Positions 11,691-21,774 of a stretch of 58,802 bases of DNA are shown piece by piece. The notes under the pieces were generated by a model. It searched no databases. It was not told where the DNA came from and worked only from the letters and a program-made list of their open reading frames with translations. Origin of the DNA: Chara braunii (lineage: Eukaryota; Streptophyta; Charophyceae; Charales; Characeae); contig BFEA01000034.1 in the NCBI GenBank assembly GCA_003427395.1, positions 361,038 through 419,839 of the forward strand. The letters run 5' to 3'. The first letter of the stretch is position 1. Each line of letters starts with the position of its first letter. The position numbers were made by a program, and so were the translations under genes.

Positions 11691-12021
11691 CAAGATAGCT
11701 GGCGGATCTTGGGGGTGGGGGGCGGCCTGGGACGTCGGGAGCTCGGGGGGTCGCGGGGGATGGCTGTCGGGATCGCGGAAGAAGAGCGGGGGGCAGCAGG
11801 TGGATGGGGGTGTCGGGATCGCGGGCACAGGCGGGTGGCTATCGGGATCGCGGAGGAAGAGCGGGGAGCAGTGGGTGGATGGGGGTGTCGAGGTCGCGGG
11901 CAAAGGCAAGGGTGTCGGGGTCGCGGGGGGATGGCTGTCGAGATCGCGGAGGAAGAGCGGGGAGCAAAGACGGGTGGGGAATCGGGATGCAGTGAGGGTG
12001 GGAGATCGGGATGCAGCGGGT

Positions 12022-12429
12022 GATGAGCTCAGACCAATTCGCGGGGAGGCGGGATCTTAGAGGGGGGAGGAGAGGTGAGGCCAGGGATGACGGGAGCACG
12101 GAGGAGCGAAATCGAGATGGCTGTTGGGATCGCGGGAGGAGAGCGCAGTCGGGGTGGGTGTCGGGATCGCGGGGGGGAGCGGGATAGATAGGCGAGGAAT
12201 CGGGATGCCGTGGGTGATGAGCTCAGACCAATTCGCGGGGGGACGGGATCTTGGAGGGGGGAGGAGAGGTGAGGCCAGGGATGACGGGAGCACGGAGGAG
12301 CGAAATCGAGATGGCTGTCGGGATCGCGGGAGGAGAGCGCAGTCGGGGTGGCTGTCGGGATCGCGGGGGGGAGCGGGATAGATAGGCGAGGAATCGGGAT
12401 GCCGTGGGTGATGAGCTCAGACCAATTCG

Positions 12430-12430
<1 letters not shown>
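12022..12430. repeat. 194-bp tandem repeat in the LINE 5' UTR
   Basis: The mark gatgagctcagaccaattcg starts at 12022, 12216 and 12410, exactly 194 bp apart. The two full units are nearly identical. The third is replaced after a few bases by a G homopolymer. Confidence 0.88.

Positions 12431-12503
<73 letters not shown>
12431..12503 (+). repeat. 73-base G homopolymer
   Basis: An uninterrupted run of G directly follows the third 194-bp mark. On the LINE sense strand it is poly-C. Length in the real genome is uncertain because such runs assemble badly. Confidence 0.95.
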
Positions 12504-12504
<1 letters not shown>

Positions 12505-13407
12505 TAGGTAGGCGAGGTGAGCGGGGAGGGCAGGGGAAGACAGGATCGCAGGTCGAGATTGGCTGACGTGGCCGCCGGGATCGCGGGCAGAGTCGGGGTG
12601 GGTCGGGATGGGGTGGGGTCGTGGGCAAGGTCGGGACGGGTCGGGATGGGCCGGGAGGGGTGGTGGTAATTAAAGCCTCCCGCCTGTTCTTATCTGTCTG
12701 GGGATGGGGGGACGGGTCAGGATGGGTCGGGAGGGGTGGTGGTAATTAGAACCTCTCACCTGTTCTTATCTATCAGTCTGTGTCGTGACGTTGTCTTGGT
12801 GCCAATTGTCCGTATCGCCGGTGGTCGTGCACGTGGTCTTACTACCCTCACCGCGTTCATTTCCTTACGCGGGGCCCCAAGGGTGCAAGACTGCGCACGG
12901 TCACCGGGGTCTTCTTGTCGCTTCCTCTATTGCGTCTTCTGGTCGTCCGCTTCCGCCGTGATGAATAGTCACTCCGCGCTCACACGGTTCGTCGATCGCT
13001 GCTCTTCATCTCCAAATCGGGACTCCCGCTCTGGTGGTTTTCCTCTTCAGTTATCTGGGCATGCTATCTTCCTCCCGCAGTTCCTCTCTCCACATTCGCC
13101 GTCGCCTTAGCACACTCTGCACTCCTCCTCTAGACTTGGCCCACCTCTGCCCTTCCTCGTTGCTTCTTCCTCCCTTCTCCCTCCACCGTTGCTTTTTCCT
13201 CCCTTCTCCCTCCACTGGTCGCAGCTCATGCTGCCGTGCTGGCCCCTTGCGTGCTATGGCGAGTGCGGTATCCCGTCCCGTCTCTCCACTTCTCTTCTCC
13301 CTCCCTCACCATGCCTCCTCTCGAACACCATCAACGGGTGTTAGTGCTTGCACCGGCGCAAACCTGTTGCGCCGCGGGCGCTAAGCAGCCGACCGTTCGG
13401 CCATCAC

Positions 13408-13423
13408 TCTCAGGAGCTGTCTT
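13408..13423. repeat. LINE target-site duplication, right copy
   Basis: TCTCAGGAGCTGTCTT, identical to 2833-2848. It lies in the codons for VKTAPE of pol, upstream (on the minus strand) of the LINE 5' end. Confidence 0.95.
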
Positions 13424-16304
13424 GACAAGTTCCTCCCTTGAAATCCATTGATCTTCCATAGGATCCGTATGATGCCTGAAATGCACTTTGTACTCCCTTG
13501 CCGGTTTAGGAGGTCTTCCCCTGCTAGGTGGCTTGGGAACAAGCGTGTCTCTGTGATCCAGGATGTCGTCGACGTCCACGTGGCCATCCATGGTTGGGGG
13601 CAGCATAGATCTTCGTGATGGGAACTGTGTTGTCTCAGCGAAAGGTGCATGCTTGGAGGCGTGAAAAACAGGGTATGTGCGTAGCTGACCAGGGATACGA
13701 GTGACGTACGAGGGACCATCCAAATCATTCCCCACAATGTCTAAGACTTCCCAGGGACCGAAATACTGAGGCATTAGTTTCCTAGAGATGCCAAACTCCT
13801 GTCGCAACTCACTAGCCTTGACCCAGACACGTTCCCCTACCTGAAATGTGGACTGTCGGCGACGTTTGTTCTCAGAAGCAATCATAGCTTCCTGATATTT
13901 CTTGATGTGTTCGACAGTCTGCTGCAACAATTTCTCATACTGGACACCAAATTCAATGGTTCCAGGAGTTGCAACAGTTCGGTTTTCAGGCAGGAGGAAG
14001 TCTAGAGCAGATATAGGCTTCCATCCTAGATGTAGTTGATCAGGACGGACACCGGTGGTGCTGTGAACAACATTGTTGTACAGACTGGCGATGAGAGGCA
14101 GTTTCTCATCCCAGTCCTCCTGGCTGGGCTTGATGTAATGCCTCAGCAGATGCTGCACCACACGGTTCATCTGTTCAGCCTGCCCATTTGCTTCGAGATG
14201 ATTCCCAGAGGTCATCTGAAGCTGGCTGCCCATCTGTTCAGCGGACTTCTTCCACATCTCGCTGGTGAAACACACATCTCTATCACTAACGATTGTCTTT
14301 GGCAGTCCAAAGTCACGCACCCAGTTATCCATGAACAACTTAATGACGTGCTCAGTCCTGGCAGTCTCTGGCATGGCAATTAGTATAGCATACTTGGTAA
14401 ACCTATCTACTATGACGAAGATATGCCTTTTGCCATTCTTGCTGGTCACGAGAGTATCCATGAAGTCCATGGAGATACTTTGCCCTGGGCTGGCAGGAAT
14501 GGGTAGAGGCTTGAGTAACCCAAGCGGAGCTTGAGTCCGCGGCTTGTCCCGCTGACAGACCTGATAGGTGTGTACGTACTTCTTTGCATCGTCCAGCATG
14601 TTAGGCCAATCGCTGTACTAAGTTAGCACTAGTATTCTTGTAGCCGAAATGCCCCGTTGCATCGTGGCACTCACATAAAAATAAACTATGCAAAATTTCC
14701 CTAGATGGAACAACTAACCTCTTAAACCCTGCCTTTTCAAGAAAGAGTAACCCATCCACCATCACAAACTCGTCAAAAGTGACCTTGCCTTTGGCCTGCA
14801 GTTTGTTGATGATGCCCATCGTGACGGGATCTTCCTTGTAGGCTTCCCCCAAGGATCGAGTCACGTTCTCAGATAAGCCAAACTCAGAAATCAGCGCACA
14901 TAGGTAATCTGCCCTTCTAGACAACGCGTCCGCAACCTTGTTGTACTCTCCCTTCACATAGTCTAGTTTGAAGTCATACTGGTCTATGACTTCACTCCAG
15001 CGTTTGAGTGCATCGGAGAGAACTAGTTGGGTCTTGATCCACTTGAGGGTCTGATGGCCGGTTCTCAAGTAAAAGAATCTTCCTAACAGATAGCGCCTCC
15101 GGTGGACAAGTGCCTTGTAGAGAGCATAGAGTTCCCTTTCGTAGGTGGACTTTGCCAACTTCTTTGATGGCATCTTTTTGCTCATGTACTTGACCAGTCT
15201 CAACTTTTTCCCTTCCTGTTGAGCCAGCACTGAGTCAATGCCATATTGGCTTGCATCAATGGTAACAACAAATGGCCTCTGCAGGTCAGGCACCATGAGA
15301 ACTTCATGGTGTGTGAGAGCATGCTTCAAACGCTTGAAAGTTGCCTCACACTCGTCGGTCCAATCCCATGGTGTGTCAAGTCGAGTTAGATCAGTCAAGG
15401 GAGATGTGATCGTGCAATAATTCTTTATGAAATTGCGATAATAACCACACATTCCCGAGAATGATCTGACCTCAATCACAGACTGGGGTCGTGGCCAGTC
15501 ACGTATGCTAGCCACCTTTGCATCTTTGGGCCTAATCCCATCCGCGGACACTTCATGACCCAAGTACAAGATTCGAGTGCATCCGAACTCGCATTTCTCT
15601 GCGTTTATCTCATACTTGTGATGATGAAGGAGTGAAAGTACTTTGTCTACATGTTGAGCATGCTCCTCGACAGTCTTACCAAAGGTACGTATATCGTCGA
15701 GGTACACGACAACAAACTTATCTAAGTAGTCATGGACGATCCTATTCATGGCGTGCTGGAATGTACCCGGTGCATTGCAAAGGCCAAAGGGCATCACCAC
15801 AACCTCGTACAGACCGTACCTGGTCTGGAATGCGGTTTTATGCTGGTCCTCTGGTCTTATGGCAATCTGATGGTAGCCGGATTTCAAGTCTATCTGGGTA
15901 TAGTACTTACACCCTTGCACCCTATCCAATAGGTCGTCGATGCGTGGTAGAGGCTCTGCGTTCTTAACGGTGATGGCATTGCGGCCTCTATAATCAATGC
16001 ACATCCTTAGTGTTCCCCCTTTCTTTGGAACAAATAAGACTGGTGAGCCAAAAGGGGAGGTGCTAGGCCGAATCCAACCCTTCTCTGTGAGCTCTTTTAG
16101 TTGTCGCCGAAACTCGTCCAACTCGGCCGGAGCCATCCTATAGATCCTCCCTTTAGGTGTCTTGCTACCCGGGATAATCTGTATGGCATGGACAACCTCC
16201 CTGTCTACAACTCTTGTAGGCTCCTCGAACAGATCAGGGTCCTTAGCGACAATGGTCTCTATCTCTGGGGGGTGTTTTAACGGCCTCCCCTTTCGCAGAG
16301 ACAT
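13408..16304 (-). pseudogene. Ty3/gypsy pol: RT, RNase H, integrase, chromo-like tail
   Basis: From 16304 (MSLRKGRPLK) the RT has the usual gypsy blocks: RPSTSPFGSPVLFVPKK, CIDYRGRN, QIDLKSGYHQI, MPFGLCNAPGTFQ and YLDD at residues 201-204. RNase H follows with DAS, ERELYALY and ADALSRR, but the expected T-D-H is TGH, so one catalytic Asp is lost. The integrase zinc region keeps HDATGH, but the CxxC is YQVC. A 1-nt frameshift near 14625 moves to the frame starting at 14599. The catalytic triad is seen as MDFMDT, SDRD and E in HLEANGQAEQMN. A GPY-like motif (FGPWEVLDIVGN) and a chromo-like tail (SRGRPPKPAREYKVHF) end it. The LINE cuts the gene at 13408; its last codons are at 2786-2848. Confidence 0.93.
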
Positions 16305-16332
16305 AGACTAAGTACATTCCTTCCTTTTGGTT

Positions 16333-16910
16333 CTATTTGTGATAGTTATAGAAGGCAGATGCGCGTAAGCACCCATAGGAGTCTATTAACCTACTGGCTT
16401 TATACTTCGCCAGTCTAACGGTCCTCCCATTAGGCAACTCGTGCTTCAACGCCTTCTTGTCCCAGTCAAACTGCGGCTTGGCGACCTTGAGGTAGTACAT
16501 GCCCAACAACATGTCAAAGGGCAAATCGTCGCTCACCAGGAATGATATCGTATGGCTTATCTCTCCTCCTGGGTAGGAGAAAGTGCAAACTACATATTTA
16601 ACGTAGTCCTCCACCAACATGCGCTCTTTGTTGGCCAAAGTAGATGCTACCGGTCTACTTGGGCGTTGCACCAAGTCCTTTAGGTGCAATCTCTCAATGC
16701 AGTCGCGACTTATGACGCGTGGAGCTAATGTCTACGAAGGCACCGCACTTGCAACCACCCTCCAACTTCCACAACGAAATGTTCCCCTCTAGGACCTCTA
16801 CTTAGTGCCACCCAGGACTCACGAGGGTCCCTTGCCGACCACTCACCTTGAAGGTCCTCTAAGGCTTCAGACACATCCAACGTACACAGTATAGTTGGGT
16901 CCGGATGCAT
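16333..16910 (-). pseudogene. Gypsy aspartic protease region, decayed
   Basis: Pieces in different frames line up as a retropepsin. GGCKCGAFVDISSTR occupies the active-site position near 16715-16750, followed after a 1-nt shift by ISRDCIERLHLKDL. The frame from 16689 to 16333 continues with FLVSDDLPFDMLLGMYYL, the usual flap and Leu-Gly region. The active-site Asp is present, but the D-T-G motif is now D-I-S. A TAG at 16911-16913 also separates it from upstream sequence. It would cleave the Gag-Pol polyprotein. Assigned from position between the zinc knuckle and RT plus these motifs. Confidence 0.8.
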
Positions 16911-17014
16911 CTACGGGGTGACTAAGGAGTCAATAGCTTCGGCCAACTCTTGAAACGGGGAGGGTACATCACCTGCTTCAACGAGAGTAGAAGCAGCTAC
17001 AACTTCTATCGGCC

Positions 17015-18848
17015 CTAAGTGTTTTCCGAGTTGGAGTTCGTAGAGGCCCCAAACTGAGAAGAAGGATACCCACCCTTTGGAGGAATCTTCTGCGAGACCT
17101 TCGGGTTCTTGCACTTAAACTGCGTATGGCCGTACTCGCCGCAGTTTATGCAAGCACCCCGCGACCAACGGTCCCGCCACACTTCCTGATCCAAACTGGC
17201 CCTTACCCAAACGACTATTTTGTTTGGGTTGGCGGCTTGCCCCTGACTCCTCTGTTGACCGCCCTTGCCGCGACCACCTGTCTTAGTCTTAACTGTTGTG
17301 GCGGGGTTTCTACGCTCAACACTCTCCTCGCAGTCACTCTCTGCACTCTCCACAAGCTCAGAAACATCATCGATCTCAGTTTGATTCCCATCGGAATCAA
17401 CCATCACCAATCGACTACCCTTTTTCTTCCACTCTTGTGGAGCCTTCTTCTTTCTCCCGTCCGTAGAAGGGGTTTGAGCACCACCCAGTAGCCTCTAAGT
17501 CTAAGGCCTTCTTATTGAATGTCGCAAAGGTGTGATACTCTAGCCGTGCCTCGCTGGCTAGTAAGTTTTTGATGTCTGTGGGAAGACATCTTAAGAACAT
17601 GGTCAATAAGACCTGTGGATTGTACTCCACTCCTAAGACAACAATCAGGCGCTCTATAGTCGTGGTAAGCTCTCGCATTGACTTGTACTTCCTTGCATCA
17701 AGCTTTAATAGCCTATCAGTGGCAATCTGTGCATGTTGAGGGTTGTGCCATCGTACTTCCACTAAATCCATAAAACTTTCTAAGGTGTGGGTCTGCGCCC
17801 GATCACCCATGTTCCTGCGAAACCCCTTTGAAGCTACCAATCCATTAAGCCAGCGAGCTGTTGAACCCTCTAAGTAGGATGCGGCAGTTATCACTTCCTC
17901 TTCTACCAATGTCCTCTTTGCCCTCACCCACACTGGCACTGTTCTCAACCACGTGTCGAGAGCCTCATCCTTCTTGTCTCTTGAGAAGGTTGGAGGTGGT
18001 TTCAGGAGGGTCTTGGGATACCAAGGTAGTTGCTGTGCCACTTGCGGGACAGGTGACGACTGTGGTGTAGCTCCAGTCGCTGGACCAGACGATGAAGAAG
18101 CAACAGTTTGAGATAGGGTTGTTACTGATGTACCACTTGGTGATGGTCCGGACTGAGCGGCATAGGGACCTGTCATCGCTGAGAATGGCAGCGATGGCAA
18201 GACTGCTGGCCTGATTCCTGGCCTGTGCATGGAGTTCAGAATCTGGTCCAAGGTGTCCTGGATTGTATCCAGTTTACTATCCATGTATGCGTGCATGGAC
18301 AGGATGCTCGCCTTAAAAATCTTTTTAGTATTGCTAAGGGTTGAGTCATCTAACCCCTCTAGTGCAGCCTTGTCTACCTCCCTACCCTCTAGTTTGACAC
18401 TCCTATCTTTAATCTCTTTCTCTCTTTTAGTAGCCTGTTTAAGTTCCTCCTCTAGCCTTAAGCGAATCCTTTCTACTTGTTGGAGCTACATCTGCTCCTG
18501 GGTGCGTGGATGCGACGAGTTGTACTGCGAGCCCGCCATCTGACTAGTGCCAGCTCCTGACATACTGGAGATAACATGCGAGCTGGTATGTTGACCTGTT
18601 GAGGTCGCAACAGATGTTGCTGCAGAGGTAGCCATTGCTACCGCGCTAGCTGCTGCTGCTGCCAACGCCCGTTCTACAGCTCTTGCTGCTTCTCTCGCAG
18701 TCTCTAGATTACGGGCCCTAGCTTCGACCCTTGGTCTCTTTTCGTCTCCTGGTAGTAGGACCTGGAATACTAAGGGTATCCTACCGGTATCCCTTCGTGC
18801 TTGCCTCCTATCGTCAGATGTATCCTCCCCACACTCTGATCCACTCAT
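17015..18848 (-). pseudogene. Gypsy gag: capsid-like protein with CCHC zinc knuckle
   Basis: ATG at 18848 (MSGSECGEDTSDD). An alanine-rich stretch leads to a TAG at 18486-18488 after EQM. Past it the same frame continues as a charged, coiled-coil-like segment (LQQVERIRLRLEEELKQATKREKEIKDRS) and the retrotransposon gag domain (ALDTWLRTVPVWV, AASYLEGSTARWL, ...). A frame change in an A-rich run near 17430 leads to the nucleocapsid part ending at 17015. Its knuckle, CINCGEYGHTQFKC, has perfect C-x2-C-x4-H-x4-C spacing. Gag packages element RNA. The TAG is probably a mutated CAG (Gln), as at other stops in this window. Confidence 0.9.
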
Positions 18849-20143
18849 GGGCTAGGCAAACGTTGTCTGCACTAATGTTCTCTCTGGGACCTACCGCAGC
18901 ATGCGTCTGACCAGTTCTAAAAATAAATAAAATAATTTACAGTCCGACGAGTTATCTAGGCTATCTAACAAGCGGCATCAACAGCACCTACACAGATTGT
19001 ACACATATAGTCTACTTCTATCATGATTAGTTCTGCACAGAAGCTTTTGAGAAGAAACGACTATGGTAGATTACAGTCCTACTCTAGGCTGTATGTTCGG
19101 TGTTAGCAGTCTGTCAACCAACTAATCAAGATAAAAATAAACTATAGTGAGCAGATGTATGCACAATGGATATGCTAGTGATGTTCGGTAGAGTTCACAA
19201 TTAGAATCCCCTTCCCCTGTATCCAACGTACCTGTGAGCATCATCAAGCGCGGTGTCTAAGGTGTGCAATCACGACCCACCCCTGTGCCCAAGGTGTATG
19301 CTTATGACCAGCCTGCCCTTTGTTTACCCTCGCGTGCAACGAGCCTTACGTTCGACTGATCTGGCTGATCAAGAGGCAATTTAAGGACAGCCCCCGAGAG
19401 TCCTCAAGAATTCTTTAACGTCGCAATCAGGATGACGATCACAATCAGTGGACAGATTGGACCCCAACCAGAAATGTTTATAGACAGTCTGGGAGCATCT
19501 GCATTAGGACTGGTCAGTCCACACACCCCTTCTATCAGCGCAGCAAAGAGCCTCAATGGACAAAGCAGCATGGCCTGGGTGTACTACTACCTATGGGTTG
19601 GCATGGTGACCGTGACCCATGCTTCGACCAGGGCCCTTCAGAGGCACCGCCCTCTCCTGCCAGATGCGCCACCGAGAACAATGTCGTCTCTCAAGGTAGA
19701 GCGCACACGACTCCTCACCAAAGAGAGGACACTGAAGTTGGACTCACTTCCTCACAGTAAGAAGAGATTGAGAGGGTAGATAAGGAATGGGAACAACGTA
19801 CCTGGAAATGGCTGCCCCCAACCACAAATTTCCCAACAATTGGGCCGACATGCATTTCGATGACCGGTCAATAGCCTCGGTACCACCCACAACGCAATGC
19901 AGTGCCACCTCAGCCAAAATGCCACGTCAACATACTCTCATCATCATGCATACACCCGCTGTCACCACAACTCCCACGCTGTCACCACAACTCCCACGCA
20001 GTCGCCACAGCCTTCCAGCCGCCGGCCCCTCTACCTGGGCCCCGCTAATACAAACCAGCGCCAAAGTATCCTTACTGCACATGAACCATCATCAGCGCAC
20101 CAAGTAACAATGTCACCGGTGCCAGGTAAGCGGCGATCACGAA
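18849..20143 (-). other. Gypsy 5' untranslated leader
   Basis: About 1.3 kb between the primer binding site and the gag start. Its short open frames show no recognisable product. A tandem phrase gtcaccacaactcccacgc occurs at about 19963 and 19983. I see no gene. Confidence 0.7.
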
Positions 20144-20146
20144 CCA

Positions 20147-20158
20147 GCTCCGATACCA
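20147..20158 (-). other. tRNA primer binding site (initiator Met type)
   Basis: Three bases inside the 5' LTR the minus strand reads TGGTATCGGAGC. This matches the plant-type TGGTATCAGAGC complementary to the 3' end of initiator tRNA-Met, with one difference. It fixes the orientation and the inner LTR boundary. Confidence 0.9.
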
Positions 20159-20161
20159 AAT

Positions 20162-21268
20162 TGCAAGGAATATGAGTGTGAACGATATACAAAAAGCCAA
20201 GTTGCGAAATCACACAGATGTCCAGGTAGTAGTGTCCAAGCAAAGAGTACAAAATGCACCGAGAAACCATCCATATAGAGCAGTACAATGAAATAATGAG
20301 CCAATGTTCAAGCCCGTAGGCCACACCAACACAATATCCAAAGTCGCTCCTCTCTGTCTGGCGCCCAGCGCCCAGCCTACTTTACTCGACTATTCTACCT
20401 ACAGCTGGTTCACGCAACAGGCTGACTTCGACTCTCGAAGACCAATGTACATGACTGTCAACACCATAGCTAACCTCTCTTCATGCACCCGGTATGTATC
20501 TCGTCACCCTCAATCAGAACTTGATTACCCCGTACTCGCCTCCTTCCCTGAAGACCACCCGATCGCCCACATTACCCCCCTGGCGCCCAGCAGCCCGGCT
20601 ACGGCTGCCTGCGCCTCGCTGCCCTGCAGCGCCCCACTTCACCACTACACGCTCCGTCAGCGCCCTTGGCAGCAGCGCAGCATCAAGCGATAGCGCAGCA
20701 GCACTTCCGCATTGCCTGCACTGGCCAGAATGCCTGGCCCCGGCTGCCTCAATTCCTTTATGGAAGTGGCAGCCTCCTGGATGCTGCGTGTGGCCTGGCT
20801 GGAAGCTTCCAGTAGCTTCCGGTTGGGCCTCAGACCCTGCGCCCAGGCCTGAGACTACAGTTGAGGGCCTGGGCCTCATTTACAGTTGGGCGCGGCCTGA
20901 TTCTCCGGACTTGGGTTGTTTGCTGTATCTGCGCTGGGCTCCCAGGTAGGTGCGTCGACGGTACTGCTTTTGCGTAGGCCGATGGCCTGCTTCTCAATGT
21001 ATCGGCCCTGCTTTGTGTGTATGTGCCCAGGCGCAACTGTCAAGGCCTGGGCCAACTGTACGATGCAGCTTAGTGAGGCTCGCGCGTCCATTCAACCAAC
21101 TGGCGTGCTGCAAGAGCCTGAATACCCACATGTGAAAGTGTCGAATTTTGGCCTTTTGACGAATATGCAGGCCCCCGCCTTCACTTAGGGCAGGCACTCA
21201 ACTCGCTGGGGGCCTTAGCCCATAACATGTGATGTCTGATAGGGCCCCTTGAGGGCTCGTTCCTCACA
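20162..21268 (-). repeat. 5' LTR of the Ty3/gypsy element
   Basis: Minus strand TGTGAGGAAC...CTTGCA, 1107 bp, paired with 1580-2747. In the first ~190 aligned bases from the inner end I count seven differences. Three of them are CAG in the other LTR versus CAA here. Confidence 0.94.
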
Positions 21269-21371
21269 TTAAAAAGAAAAGAAGAAAAAAAAAGTGGTGA
21301 CGTTTGATTCATGCACCCTCACATGTCCTTACCCGTCGTACCCTCCCCACCCCCCCCCAACCCCCCAAAAA

Positions 21372-21774
21372 GGTCCAGATTCATGCCACCCGCCAACGCC
21401 CAATGAAGCCAGAGTTGATGCATTGCTTCACTGCGCTGTTGGGATAGAAGCACTGCGTGGCGATTGCTGTAACCAAGACCCTTCGTGTGCCGGATGGGAT
21501 GACTAAAGTGACGGTTTGCCATACTAAAGCGTGCACATTCTTGTATTTTGCGNCCCCCCCCCCCCCCCCCCCCCCCCCCCAACCCCCAAAAAAGGTCCAG
21601 ATTCATGCCACCCGCCAACGCCCAATGAAGCCAGAGTTGATGCATTGCTTCACTGCGTTGTTGGGATAGAAGCACTGCATGGCGATTGCTGTAACCAAGA
21701 CCCTTCGTGTGCCGGATGGGATGACTAAAGTGACGGTTTGCCATACTAAAGCGTGCACATTCTTGTATTTTGCG
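21372..21774. repeat. 222-bp tandem duplication with poly-C spacer
   Basis: The stretch beginning ggtccagattcatgccac occurs at 21372 and 21594 and runs to tattttgcg in both. The copies are nearly identical. They are separated by an N and a poly-C run (21554-21580), and a similar C-rich lead precedes the first copy. It may be real or an assembly artefact at the homopolymer. Confidence 0.85.

Larger units (their letters stand above)
2849..13407 (-). mobile_element. L1-type LINE with long 5' and 3' UTRs, inserted in gypsy pol
   Basis: The insertion is bounded by a perfect 16-bp target-site duplication and has poly(A) at its low-coordinate end, so it runs 13407 to 2849 on the minus strand (10,559 bp). 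Order: 2.1-kb 5' region rich in tandem C-rich (plus-strand G-rich) repeats, ORF1 from ATG at 11305, a second ORF1-like segment to 8662, ORF2 (endonuclease, RT, zinc-binding domain) 8547-3948, and a 1.1-kb 3' region with several copies of a hairpin tail module. Because the target site is intact on both sides, this is probably the full length of the inserted copy. Several stops and frameshifts make it inactive as assembled. Confidence 0.93.
11306..13407 (-). other. LINE 5' UTR of tandem G/C-rich repeats
   Basis: The 2.1 kb before ORF1 holds no convincing gene. It is G-rich on the plus strand and built of repeats: a ~182-bp unit twice (from 11329 and 11511), shorter units around 11756-11990 sharing gggatcgcgg, a 194-bp unit (marks at 12022, 12216, 12410), and a direct repeat of ggtggtggtaatta at about 12660 and 12735. 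A 73-base G run interrupts the last 194-bp copy. Tandem 5' monomers act as promoters in some mammalian L1s; a similar role here is inference. Near the 5' end an AACACC/GGTGTT hairpin is visible at about 13326-13346. Confidence 0.7.
1580..21268 (-). mobile_element. Complete Ty3/gypsy retrotransposon, split by a LINE
   Basis: Two LTRs in direct orientation (1580-2747 and 20162-21268) enclose gag, protease, RT, RNase H and integrase on the minus strand. A primer binding site lies inside the right LTR and a polypurine tract inside the left one. TTAA flanks both outer ends (1576-1579 and 21269-21272), a possible 4-bp target-site duplication; 5 bp would be more usual for the family. Without the LINE at 2849-13407 the element would be about 9.1 kb. 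Coding regions carry several frameshifts and TAG stops, the protease DTG motif is changed, and the LTRs have diverged, so it is dead. In about 190 LTR positions compared by eye I count seven differences. Confidence 0.93.

Noticed and set aside
12029-12628. Proline-rich minus-strand ORF of ~199 codons
   Set aside because: Open only because of the C-rich LINE 5' UTR repeats and the poly-G/poly-C run.
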